Source: Dysgonomonas sp. 216 (GTDB lineage: Bacteria > Bacteroidota > Bacteroidia > Bacteroidales > Dysgonomonadaceae). From it: a stretch of DNA of 64,000 nucleotides. The position numbers and the translations under genes were made by a program. Location: positions 62,001-126,000 of the forward strand of contig NZ_QVMM01000009.1 in the NCBI RefSeq assembly GCF_010501065.1, read 5' to 3'. The notes under the pieces were generated by a model. The model ran no database searches, was not told the DNA's origin, and saw only the letters and a list, made by a program, of their open reading frames with translations. Below are positions 9,438 to 18,717 of the stretch, one piece after another. The stretch's first letter is position 1. Every line of letters begins with the position of its first letter.

Positions 9438-12284
9438 TTAATACCAAGTGGGGTCGTAAGCAGTCTGACGTCCACGTTGTTCATATTTCAAATCTTGCAG
9501 CAGTTGAGAACTTGCTCTGAGCGACACAAAATAGCTTTGATATACCCCCACCGGAACAAATGTGGCAGAGATGCTCCAGCAATGCAGGTTACGTGTTAAT
9601 GAACAGTTTAAGTAGGAAAATCCACCTGTGTCGAAATTATAACTTGTTGTAAAATTAAAGTTCCAGTTTTTGGTGGGTTGTATACTTCCACTAAGTCCTA
9701 AACTATGAGTTACCTTTCGTTTATATTCCATATTCTTTACATCAATCTCGCTCGAGTTAGCATAGGTAAACGAATAATTAGCCGAAAGATTCCACTTTAC
9801 TTCATTTTTTAAGTACCCGTCATCGTCGTACTCTCCGTCTTTCTCCTTGGATTTATTTAAGATGCTTCCTCCGCCCGAAGATTCTTCTTCACTTGTTGAA
9901 AAAGAACTTTCTTCCGAAGTTGATTCTGTTGACGAAGAGGTTTCGTTTTCACCTTTTGCTTTATCGCCTCCTTTTCCAAACCATTTTTTGAAAGTATCCT
10001 GATTGATAGATGGAGAAATAGAGTAGCCTGTGCGTATAAGGCGTCCAATGCCTTTTCCGTTCGATATACGTAAACGATCTACCTTGTTCAATCTTACAGG
10101 AGTTTCCCTGCCCGGATCAGAAGCCGAATATACAGGGTCGTACATATATGGGTCGAAGGTTCCATTTACGTTAACCGTCAGGTTTTTACTTAATTTCAAC
10201 CTGAGAGATGCATTTATATCACTCCATTTTAGGGAGTCCTTCATCATATTATAGCTGAATCTTACCCCAAAGTTATCGATAAGGCTAATGATGCGGGTCG
10301 AGTCGTTAGGTGTGTTAAGTTTCATTTCGATATTATTATCGAAACTGAAGTTTAAACTACCCTGTTTGCCCGAAGGAGCCGTTCCGAATATACCTCCCTC
10401 GTAAGGCGAATAGTCAATGTATTGGCGTTGCCCTTGTGCATCCTCGTAATAAACCCGTTCGTAAAAGCCCCACGATGGATCGCTAAAGTCGGGACGGGCG
10501 CTTAAGCTAATAGATGGAGTAAACACATGTCTGATTCGGTTTATTGTACCGGCCTTAAAAATAGGGACCTTAAATATGGGCTCGAAGAATCCATATAATT
10601 TAGTTTGAAAGCCTAACGCAAAATTAAAGTCATAGACTCTGTTAAACGAATATGTTGTGTCAGAATTAACAAGTGTGTTTCTCGCTACATCCCAATGCTT
10701 GTTTATCTTTTGAGTATACCAACGTTCTTTATAGTTTAGCGAAGGGGTAATATTCAGATAATTAAACACGCTGAAAGTTGCACTTACGGGAATAGAATGC
10801 TGCATGGCATTGCGCCAGTCTTTCTGTAAACTCGATTTTAAAAGTTTATCTTCCTTTGTTGTTATACTGTTTCGTAAATCGCCCGTATAGCTCATTTGTA
10901 TTTTCTCGTACCACCGTTGAGTACCCACAGCCTCTTTACGTTTAAACGGATAAATACGGCTCATCGAAACCGTAAGGTTAGGAAGCGTAAGCGCAACTGT
11001 AGAGTCTCTCGAAATTTGTGCGGCACTCATATTTGCCGATACAGTAAATGGCGAGTTCGGAAAACGCTGGGTTAATGTAACTGTAGAGTTTTTAGTGTTT
11101 TCGGTACTATATTGGTTCTGTATACTATTTAAATTGTTCTGATTATACGAACTTGTTTTAAAGTTAACACTAGCCGAGAGCGTACGATACATGTTCGCTT
11201 TAGGGTCTTGTGTGTGACTCCATGTTATGCCAAAGTCTTTATATTCGCTATAATCGGGGTCGGCCTTTTCGCCATATCTGGTGTAGCGATACGAGATGTT
11301 AAAATTACCCGAATGTCTGTAACGTTTACGGTAAGTAGAACGGGCATTTAATGCCCACGACCCCTTGGTGTATATATCGCCTGTTACGGCAAGATCCACG
11401 TAATCGTTTATTGCAAAATAATAACCTCCGTCCCGAAGCCCAAATCCACGATCCATCACATCGTCGAAACTGGGCATTATAACTCCCGACTGATATTTAT
11501 TGGTAAAAGGGAAAAAAGCGAAAGGTAGCCCCAGAAAATAAATAGGGACATCTTCTATCACAAGGTATCCGGGTCCTGATATAACATCTTTCTTTGGCCT
11601 TACTTTTCCTTTGGTAACCATAAAGTAGAAGTGGGGATGCTCGTGATGGTCGCAGGTTGTATATTTTCCGTTACACATAAAAAACGAATCATCTTCGTTT
11701 TTCTTTGCATTTTCGGCAACAATATAACCTTCGCCTTGCGTAGTTACAACGTGTTTAATAATACCTTTCTTGGATTTAAAGTTGTATCGCATCGATTTTG
11801 CTTCGTAATCGGTGCCGCCGCCCGAACCTCCATCTGTAAAAACTGGATAGCCGAACTCTTGCCCTATCGAATCGAGACCATATGTAGCACTAACAATACT
11901 GCTATCCATACTAATCTCAATATTTTCGGCTTTCAGCGCAATTGTTTGGTAATTTATATGCCCATCGCCGTAAAGATATCCTATATTACCTTCCGAGAAA
12001 AGGAATACAATAGAATCGTTCGATTCATAATCGACAGGGGCTTCTATGGCTGGTTTTTTCTTTTTTACCGAATCGGTTGCAATACTATCAACCGATAATG
12101 TGTCTGAAATAAAGGTACTATCGATGGCTGAAGAGTCAGCCGGTATACGATTATCGGCTATGACAGAATCGTTAAGCAAAGACAAACGCTCGTCGGCTAC
12201 ATTGAACGCAAATAGGGAACCGACAAGCGGTACCGTAACAAACGTTAAAAATAATACATATATGAATAGCCGAAAGTTTCTCAT
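9438..12284 (-). CDS. lptD: LPS-assembly outer-membrane protein LptD
   Basis: Outer-membrane translocon that inserts lipopolysaccharide into the outer leaflet. The 948-residue protein has a signal peptide (about residues 1-27) and a Ser/Asp-rich spacer. An OstA-like periplasmic domain follows (about 90-220, with GYLYGDGHINYQ and AENIEISMDSS). A very large beta-barrel rich in alternating aromatic/polar strands makes up the rest, ending in an aromatic residue (PTWY). It is of the Bacteroidetes type, longer than E. coli LptD. A low-complexity Ser/Glu segment (about 775-810) probably forms a loop. It is divergent from a run of periplasmic chaperones and an LptA/OstA-like gene, which supports the LPS and outer-membrane role. 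Confidence 0.88.
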   Translation of the reverse strand: MRNFRLFIYVLFLTFVTVPLVGSLFAFNVADERLSLLNDSVIADNRIPADSSAIDSTFISDTLSVDSIATDSVKKKKPAIEAPVDYESNDSIVFLFSEGNIGYLYGDGHINYQTIALKAENIEISMDSSIVSATYGLDSIGQEFGYPVFTDGGSGGGTDYEAKSMRYNFKSKKGIIKHVVTTQGEGYIVAENAKKNEDDSFFMCNGKYTTCDHHEHPHFYFMVTKGKVRPKKDVISGPGYLVIEDVPIYFLGLPFAFFPFTNKYQSGVIMPSFDDVMDRGFGLRDGGYYFAINDYVDLAVTGDIYTKGSWALNARSTYRKRYRHSGNFNISYRYTRYGEKADPDYSEYKDFGITWSHTQDPKANMYRTLSASVNFKTSSYNQNNLNSIQNQYSTENTKNSTVTLTQRFPNSPFTVSANMSAAQISRDSTVALTLPNLTVSMSRIYPFKRKEAVGTQRWYEKIQMSYTGDLRNSITTKEDKLLKSSLQKDWRNAMQHSIPVSATFSVFNYLNITPSLNYKERWYTQKINKHWDVARNTLVNSDTTYSFNRVYDFNFALGFQTKLYGFFEPIFKVPIFKAGTINRIRHVFTPSISLSARPDFSDPSWGFYERVYYEDAQGQRQYIDYSPYEGGIFGTAPSGKQGSLNFSFDNNIEMKLNTPNDSTRIISLIDNFGVRFSYNMMKDSLKWSDINASLRLKLSKNLTVNVNGTFDPYMYDPVYSASDPGRETPVRLNKVDRLRISNGKGIGRLIRTGYSISPSINQDTFKKWFGKGGDKAKGENETSSSTESTSEESSFSTSEEESSGGGSILNKSKEKDGEYDDDGYLKNEVKWNLSANYSFTYANSSEIDVKNMEYKRKVTHSLGLSGSIQPTKNWNFNFTTSYNFDTGGFSYLNCSLTRNLHCWSISATFVPVGVYQSYFVSLRASSQLLQDLKYEQRGRQTAYDPTWY

Positions 12285-12321
12285 TTAAAATAAGGGAGTT
12301 CGTACTTTTTATTCCAAACTG

Positions 12322-12329
12322 CAAAACTA
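12322..12329 (-). promoter_or_regulatory. -7 box for lptD
   Basis: Minus strand TAGTTTTG matches TAnnTTTG, about 37 bases before the ATG. A TTTG occurs 23 bases further upstream, slightly longer than ideal. Confidence 0.5.
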
Positions 12330-12499
12330 ATCAATATATGAAAAACGAAATGCAAAAAATATAAAAATATGAATTAAAGTATGTAGGTTTTCCTTTCTTA
12401 TTGTAAAAAAGCGAATATTATGCCGCTAAATTTTATTAAATCACTTATTTTACAAAGCCTATAAGTATAACATAAACTTATTTTTTAAATAATTTCTAA

Positions 12500-12507
12500 T
12501 ATATTTG
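12500..12507 (+). promoter_or_regulatory. -7 box for the 12541 chaperone gene
   Basis: TATATTTG, an exact TAnnTTTG match 33 bases before the ATG. It lies in the 256-base divergent region shared with lptD. No clear -33 TTG. Confidence 0.55.
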
Positions 12508-12540
12508 CATCGCATAAAAACTAATAACACTTAATTAATT

Positions 12541-14529
12541 ATGAATAAAACGCTTCTTTTATTATTAAGCACATTTGCAGTGTTCTCAAATGTAAGTGCG
12601 CAGGACAACGATCCGGTTTTAATGAAAGTTAACGGACATCCTGTTCATAAATCGGAGTTCGAATATTTATACAAGAAAAACAGTGCCTCGGTACAACAGT
12701 CCTTAGATGAATATTTACCTTTGTTTATCGATTATAAGCTGAAAATCGAGGAAGCAAAAAGTCAAAAACTCGATACAATTCCTGCATTTATTAAAGAGTT
12801 TGCCACTTATAAAAAGCAACTATCGCGTCCTTATTTAACAGACACGGTAAGTATACAAACTGTGGCTCATGAGCTGTATGACAGCATGGGCGAAGGCGTA
12901 GAAACAAGCCATATTTTATTTAGATTTCCCGAAGGCGTAATTTTACCGAAAGATACACTGGCAGTATACGAAAAAGCTTTATCGGTGCGTCAAATGTTGG
13001 AAAAACCAAAAGGAAAAAAAGCGAAGAAGAATTCGACAGTTAAATCTTTCGAAGATTTAGCACTCGAATATTCAGAAGATCCATCGGCAGCAAGAACCGA
13101 AAAACCTGGTTATTTAGGATGGACCACCGCCGGGATGCTTGTCGAACCATTCGAAAAAGTAGCTAACACAACCCCAGTGGGCGAGGTAAGTATGCCTGTA
13201 CGTACATTGTTTGGCTACCATCTAATAAAAGTGCATAACCGCCGCCCCAGCCAAGGTAAAATAAATATTGCTCATATTATGTTTGGGTTTTCTCACCCCG
13301 ACACATCTGTTGAACAGAAAGACAGTATTAAAAAGATTGCTCAAGAGGTATATAATAAGCTTGTTGCGGGAGCCGATTACAGCGAACTGAGTAAAGAATA
13401 CTCAACCGACAGACAATCTGCTGAAAAAGGTGGGAAAATGGGGTGGATAGATGAATATACTCGTTTGCCTCGTTCTTTTACGCAAGCAGCATACTCTATA
13501 AAAAAAGAAGGTGATATAACCGAGCCTATCGAAACCGCTTACGGATATCATATATTGAAATTAGAAGGCAAAGCTCCACGCGATTCATGGAAACAATCGA
13601 AAGAGCGTTTGGTTAATATTGTAAACAGTTCCGACAGAGTTGAAGATGTCAGAGCTTTGAAAAACCAAAGATTAGAAAAGCTTTTTAACTTTAAAGCGAA
13701 CAAAGCAGCCTACGACGAATTAAATGCCTTGGCAAATGACTATAGTCCAGCCGACTCTGTATTTAACGAAAAAACGGCGAACAACAATGAAGTGTTGTTT
13801 AACGCTGATGGCGTAAATTATAGAATATCCGATTTTTCGAAGTATGTTGCTAATAATGCAAAAAGTTCGAGAACACGTTTTTCTACCGATATGCTTAAAC
13901 AGTTGTTGAGTAGTTACGAGGAATCGGTTCTGTTTAATATAGAAGAAAACTCGTTGGAAAAACGTTTCCCCGAATACCGCAACCTGCTACGGGAATATAA
14001 CGATGGAATACTTTTGTTCAATGTAATGAACGAAGAGGTTTGGGATAAAACGGCAAAAGATGATGAAGGTTTGGCCGAATATTTCAAAAATAACAACTCA
14101 AAATATGTATGGGAAAATCCTAAACACAAAGGATTGATTATACATTGCGCTGATGAAGCGACATTGAAAGCCGCAAAAAAACTTGCAAACAAAAATAAAA
14201 AAGCTAAAAACCAAGGCGAAATTATTCTAGAAGCTTTAAACAACGATAGTGTAAAAAATGTAAGGGTACAGCGCAGCTTATTTGCAAAAGGAGAAAACAA
14301 ATTTGTAGATCAGGAGGTGTTTAAAACTGGAGAAAAAGCTGAGCCTCTAGATAAATATCCATACTTTTTTGTTATAGGAAAAGTAATCCCTAAACCCGAA
14401 GAATATTCCGATGTTAAAGGACAGGTAATTTCGGATTTGCAAGAAGTAAGAGAAAAAGAATGGATGGAGGCGCTTCGTAAGAAATACCCTGTTGAGGTTA
14501 ATGAAGCCATTCTAAAATCAATCAAATAA
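12541..14529 (+). CDS. Periplasmic peptidyl-prolyl isomerase with two parvulin domains
   Basis: SurA/PpiD-like chaperone, 662 residues. It has a signal peptide (1-20, ending VSAQ) and an N-terminal helical chaperone part (about 25-115). Two PpiC/parvulin domains follow (about 121-232 and 241-345), each beginning with the family's HI-L/M-F strand and ending in a GYH motif before the last strand. A long helical C-terminal part (350-662) has no recognised domain. It should hold unfolded outer-membrane proteins in the periplasm. It is the first of three related genes, followed by a strong hairpin at 14545. This trio upstream of an OstA-like gene is a grouping I recall from Porphyromonas and Bacteroides. 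Confidence 0.9.
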   Translation: MNKTLLLLLSTFAVFSNVSAQDNDPVLMKVNGHPVHKSEFEYLYKKNSASVQQSLDEYLPLFIDYKLKIEEAKSQKLDTIPAFIKEFATYKKQLSRPYLTDTVSIQTVAHELYDSMGEGVETSHILFRFPEGVILPKDTLAVYEKALSVRQMLEKPKGKKAKKNSTVKSFEDLALEYSEDPSAARTEKPGYLGWTTAGMLVEPFEKVANTTPVGEVSMPVRTLFGYHLIKVHNRRPSQGKINIAHIMFGFSHPDTSVEQKDSIKKIAQEVYNKLVAGADYSELSKEYSTDRQSAEKGGKMGWIDEYTRLPRSFTQAAYSIKKEGDITEPIETAYGYHILKLEGKAPRDSWKQSKERLVNIVNSSDRVEDVRALKNQRLEKLFNFKANKAAYDELNALANDYSPADSVFNEKTANNNEVLFNADGVNYRISDFSKYVANNAKSSRTRFSTDMLKQLLSSYEESVLFNIEENSLEKRFPEYRNLLREYNDGILLFNVMNEEVWDKTAKDDEGLAEYFKNNNSKYVWENPKHKGLIIHCADEATLKAAKKLANKNKKAKNQGEIILEALNNDSVKNVRVQRSLFAKGENKFVDQEVFKTGEKAEPLDKYPYFFVIGKVIPKPEEYSDVKGQVISDLQEVREKEWMEALRKKYPVEVNEAILKSIK

Positions 14530-14544
14530 ATTAAGCAATATATA

Positions 14545-14576
14545 ACAGTCACAGGAAATACGTTTTCTGTGACTGT
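14545..14576 (+). terminator. Strong hairpin between two chaperone genes
   Basis: ACAGTCACAG (14545-14554) pairs perfectly with CTGTGACTGT (14567-14576). Further pairing inside leaves a TACG loop. The following bases are AATTTAG, only weakly T-rich, so it may be a partial terminator or a processing/stability element within the operon. Confidence 0.6.
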
Positions 14577-14617
14577 AATTTAGAACGCTATTATCAGCAT
14601 AACATAGATAAAGAGGA

Positions 14618-15487
14618 ATGAGATTTATTTCACGGTTACTATTTTCAATTTTGTTTATTACCACAACTGTATCTTCATGTATCAAACAAGAAGGAACAAA
14701 TAAGGTAACAGACAATACTATATTGGTTGAAGTAAACGGTAAAGCTCTTTATCTGGAGGAAGTTGCTGAATCTATTCCTAAGGGACTATCGCCAACCGAC
14801 AGTACTTTAAATGCTGAGGCATACATTAAAATGTGGATAAAAGACGAGTTGATGTACGAAAAAGCCTCGGAGAACATTACCGACAAAAAGAAAATTGATG
14901 AGCTTGTCGAAAATTACCGACAAAATCTAACGATTTTCACTTATCAGGAACAATTGCTTAAGCAACGCTTGTCGAAAGAAATTTCGGAAAATGAATTGAA
15001 AGATTATTACGATAAAAATTCGCAGAATCTGGATTTACAGACCGATATAATTAAAGGTCTTTTTCTGAAAGTGCCATTAACTTCTACTCGTTTAGAAGAT
15101 TTGAAAAAATGGTACAAATCGACATCGGAAAGCGCTATTGAGAATATTGAGAAATATTCGCTCGAAAATGCCGTTATTTACGACTTATTCTATAACAATT
15201 GGGTAAGTTTCGACGATGTTTTACTAAATATCCCCCAAGTTATCCCCGACAAAAGAATATTTCTGAAAGAAAATAAACAAATAGAAGTTGAAGACTCGTT
15301 ATATGTTTACCTGCTTAACATAAAGGATTATAAACTTGCCGGCGATAATGCTCCTTTCGAATTTACAAAAGGTCAGATTATGGAAATCCTTTTAAATCAG
15401 AGAAGAGAGGATTTCACAAAGCAAATCGAAGCCGATTTATACGATGAAGCACTAAAACAAGGAAAAATAACCTTTTTCGACAAGTAA
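14618..15487 (+). CDS. SurA-N-like lipoprotein
   Basis: A 289-residue protein with a lipoprotein signal (TVSSC, Cys near residue 21). The body is helical and charged and resembles the N-terminal chaperone part of SurA/PpiC proteins (about residues 35-130). I see no clear parvulin active-site pattern, so isomerase activity is doubtful. Its position between two parvulin-type chaperones, on the same strand, suggests a helper or periplasmic anchor for outer-membrane protein folding. That role is inferred from position and similarity of style only. Confidence 0.75.
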   Translation: MRFISRLLFSILFITTTVSSCIKQEGTNKVTDNTILVEVNGKALYLEEVAESIPKGLSPTDSTLNAEAYIKMWIKDELMYEKASENITDKKKIDELVENYRQNLTIFTYQEQLLKQRLSKEISENELKDYYDKNSQNLDLQTDIIKGLFLKVPLTSTRLEDLKKWYKSTSESAIENIEKYSLENAVIYDLFYNNWVSFDDVLLNIPQVIPDKRIFLKENKQIEVEDSLYVYLLNIKDYKLAGDNAPFEFTKGQIMEILLNQRREDFTKQIEADLYDEALKQGKITFFDK

Positions 15488-15581
15488 CAACAGTACTGTA
15501 TAACTTCTTTTAATAATATTAAGACAAAAGAATAGGTAGTATATAGCTATATTTACGACCTCTTTAAAATTCTAAACAAGA

Positions 15582-16967
15582 ATGAAAAAAATATTTTGCA
15601 AAGTAATCCTTCTGTCGGCATTGTTGATGTCTGTGAATTATTCCGAGACTAAAGCCCAAAATAATGTTATAGACGAGATAGTATGGATTGTAGGAGATGA
15701 GGCTATTCTTAAATCGGATGTCGAGAATACCCGTTTACAAATGCAAATTGAGGGCGAACGTTTCGATGGCGACCCATACTGTATTATACCCGAACAAATA
15801 GCGGTAAACAAACTGTTTTTGCATCAGGCAAAGATCGATAGTATTGATATTCCGGCGGCATCGGTAACGCGTGAAGTAGAACGACGTGTAAATAATGCTA
15901 TCGGACAGGTTGGCTCACGCGAGAAGCTTGAAGAATGGCTCGGTAAATCAGTTAGGGACTTACGCGAAGAATGGAAAGAGCAGATACGCGAAGGAGAGAT
16001 TGTTCGTGAAGTACAAAAAAAGATAGCGGGAAATATTCGTCTTACTCCTGCCGAGATAAGAAAATACTACACAAGTCTTTCTCAAGACAGTTTGCCATTC
16101 ATACCTACGTCGGTAGAGGTGCAAATAATAACAATGCGCCCTATTATTCCGATGAAAGAGGTTGATGCTGTTAAAAACCGTTTAAGAGAATACACCGATC
16201 GAATAAACAAAGGAGAAACCTCTTTCTCGTCGTTGGCTCTATTATATTCGGAAGATACAGAGTCGGCTAAAAAAGGAGGAGAATTAGGATTTATAGGTCG
16301 GGCCATGTTAGCTCCCGAATATGCAAGTGCCGCTTTCTCTTTAACCGACCCAAATAAGATATCGAACGTGGTTGAAACCGAATATGGTTTCCATATCATA
16401 CAGTTAATCGAACGTCTGGGCGATCGAATTAATACGCGTCATATATTACTTAAACCTAAAGTTCCGACAGAAGAAATGCGAAAAACCATTTCCAGAATGG
16501 ACTCTTTAGCAATAGAAATCCGAGACAGCAAATTCTCGTTCGAAGAAGCTGCCATGTACGTTTCGTCCGACAAAGACTCTCGTAACAATGGAGGTTTGAT
16601 GGTTAACAAAAAGGAGTATAGCAGTAATGCAGGTACAAGCCGTTTCGAGATGAAAGACTTGCCACAGGAAGTAGCCCGTATTGTAGATAAAATGAAGATA
16701 GGAGATGTATCGACAGCCTTCTCTATGATTGACGAAAAGGGCAAAGAAGTGGTAGCTATTGTGAAACTTAAGCAAAGAATAGACGGGCACAAAGCCAACA
16801 TGTCGGACGACTATCAGGTAATGAAATCGATAGTAGAAGCTAACAAACGTACTGAGATATTAAAAAAATGGGTTCAAGATAAAATTAAAACTACTTTCAT
16901 CCGTATTGACAGCGATTGGGTTAACTGCGACTTTCAATATTCGGGGTGGGTAAAGGATAATAAATAA
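15582..16967 (+). CDS. surA: SurA-type periplasmic chaperone / PPIase
   Basis: A 461-residue protein with a signal peptide (1-25, ending TKAQ). The SurA N-terminal domain starts NNVIDEIVWIVGDEAILKSD (residues 27-46), the standard opening of SurA. Two parvulin domains follow, about 180-280 and 285-390; the second begins INTRHILL. This is the closest match in the window to canonical SurA, which escorts beta-barrel proteins to the BAM complex. It is followed after 26 bases by the OstA-like gene, with probable cotranscription. Confidence 0.92.
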   Translation: MKKIFCKVILLSALLMSVNYSETKAQNNVIDEIVWIVGDEAILKSDVENTRLQMQIEGERFDGDPYCIIPEQIAVNKLFLHQAKIDSIDIPAASVTREVERRVNNAIGQVGSREKLEEWLGKSVRDLREEWKEQIREGEIVREVQKKIAGNIRLTPAEIRKYYTSLSQDSLPFIPTSVEVQIITMRPIIPMKEVDAVKNRLREYTDRINKGETSFSSLALLYSEDTESAKKGGELGFIGRAMLAPEYASAAFSLTDPNKISNVVETEYGFHIIQLIERLGDRINTRHILLKPKVPTEEMRKTISRMDSLAIEIRDSKFSFEEAAMYVSSDKDSRNNGGLMVNKKEYSSNAGTSRFEMKDLPQEVARIVDKMKIGDVSTAFSMIDEKGKEVVAIVKLKQRIDGHKANMSDDYQVMKSIVEANKRTEILKKWVQDKIKTTFIRIDSDWVNCDFQYSGWVKDNK

Positions 16968-16993
16968 AACGAATATACCCTATAAAACAAGGT

Positions 16994-18628
16994 ATGTTAG
17001 AAAAAATAAAGAAATTCTTTTCAGATGGGCACAGAATACGGTTAACCGCTATTTTGTGCTTCATCGTTCTATACCTGTCGGCACAAACAGCCCTTCAGCC
17101 TAACAATGACCCGGTGCCTGAGAAAAAGCGTGTGGAATTGAAAAGAGCAGGAGAACTGAAAACACGCGAAGGGTTTGAACCGCAAATACTTATCGATAGT
17201 GTTGTCTTTTTTCACGATGGAGCTTACATGCATTGCGATAGTGCATACCTCGATCAAAAAAGCAATAGTTTCGAGGCTTTTAGCAATATTGTGGTAGAAC
17301 AAGGTGACACCCTGTTTCTTTACGGAGACTATCTGTATTACGACGGAAACACAAAGTTACTGATGGTACGCAACAATGTACGTCTCGAAAATAAAGGAGT
17401 AACGCTTTTTACCGACAGTCTGAATTACGACCGAATACTCAATTTTGGTTATTATTTTGATGGAGGAATGCTTGTAGACTCGCTGAACGAACTAACTTCG
17501 TATTGGGGACAATATGAGCCCGGTATAAAAATAGCTACATTTAGCGATAGTGTTAAGTTAGTAAACAATAAATTTACCCTTTATTCAGACACTCTGAAAT
17601 ATAATACCACTACTAAAATAGCAACCATACTGGGGCCTTCGGTAATAATATCAGACAGTGGTTACATCGAAACCCGAAAAGGTTGGTACAATACGCAAAC
17701 CGAAGAATCGTTACTACTCGATCAATCGCTTGTTACCAGTAAAGACGGAACTAAAACCCTTACAGGCGATTCAATTTCGTATCATCGAGCCAGTGGATAT
17801 GGAGAAGTATTTGGAAATATGGTAGTGACCGATACTTTACAGAAAATGATTCTGCATGGGCACTACGGTTATTATAACGAACTCACAGGCTATGCAATGG
17901 CTACCGATTCGGCTTGGTGTGTAGACTATTCGCAGGGAGACAGCCTTTATTTGCATGCCGATACTCTGAAAATGATAACCGACTCTATATTCAAACAAGT
18001 AAAAGCATATTATGGAGTGCGCTTCTATCGTTCCGATTTTCAAGGAGTTTGCGACTCCATGCAATTCAACTCGCGCGATTCTATATTGTATTTATATAAA
18101 GATCCTATTTTATGGAATGAATCGTATCAGCTGACCGGCGATACAATAGAGATATTTATGAACGACAGTACAATCGATCATATTCATATGAAAAAGTACT
18201 GTTTTGCTATAGAAGATAAAGACTCGGTACACTTTAATCAGCTGAAAGGGCGTGATTTGAAAGCATTCTTTAAAGATAAACAAATACATCACATACTTGT
18301 AGAAGGCAATGCCGAATCGATATTCTATCCGGAAGAGAATGATAAAACAATGATTGGGCTGAACCGAACCGAGAGTGGTTTTCTGTCTATTGGCTTAAAG
18401 AATAAAAAAATAGATAAGCTGAAAATATGGCCTAAACCGAAAGGAAAAATTACTCCTTTAGCCGACCTTGTACCGGATGAAATGAAGTTAGAGCAATTCA
18501 GGTTATTTGATTATATCAGACCTTTAGATAAAGACGATATCTTTAGAAAAATAAAAATAAGAAACGATCAAATAATTAAACGGATAAACGTACCTGATAA
18601 TTTATTCGATCAAGGAGGCGACTACTAA
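16994..18628 (+). CDS. Large OstA/LptA-like protein
   Basis: A 544-residue protein with an N-terminal hydrophobic anchor or signal (about residues 15-32). An extended series of OstA-type beta-jelly-roll repeats follows, in which DS-(I/L)-Y and GD-L-Y motifs recur about every 20-25 residues. In E. coli the LptA bridge is about 185 residues. This version is three times longer and could on its own form a long stretch of the periplasmic LPS bridge between the LptB2FG side and LptD, which is encoded nearby at 9438-12284. It ends 89 bases before repeat copy A. From memory, related Bacteroidales carry mutL next to this gene; here mutL is 31 kb away beside repeat copy B. Confidence 0.82.
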   Translation: MLEKIKKFFSDGHRIRLTAILCFIVLYLSAQTALQPNNDPVPEKKRVELKRAGELKTREGFEPQILIDSVVFFHDGAYMHCDSAYLDQKSNSFEAFSNIVVEQGDTLFLYGDYLYYDGNTKLLMVRNNVRLENKGVTLFTDSLNYDRILNFGYYFDGGMLVDSLNELTSYWGQYEPGIKIATFSDSVKLVNNKFTLYSDTLKYNTTTKIATILGPSVIISDSGYIETRKGWYNTQTEESLLLDQSLVTSKDGTKTLTGDSISYHRASGYGEVFGNMVVTDTLQKMILHGHYGYYNELTGYAMATDSAWCVDYSQGDSLYLHADTLKMITDSIFKQVKAYYGVRFYRSDFQGVCDSMQFNSRDSILYLYKDPILWNESYQLTGDTIEIFMNDSTIDHIHMKKYCFAIEDKDSVHFNQLKGRDLKAFFKDKQIHHILVEGNAESIFYPEENDKTMIGLNRTESGFLSIGLKNKKIDKLKIWPKPKGKITPLADLVPDEMKLEQFRLFDYIRPLDKDDIFRKIKIRNDQIIKRINVPDNLFDQGGDY

Positions 18629-18717
18629 TCCGAGTTGTGAAATTTGGGGGGAGTATTTATCTATAAAGTAGGGTATACCTGTAACAACAATAATTCCAGA
18701 AGTAGAATGAAGATTAT

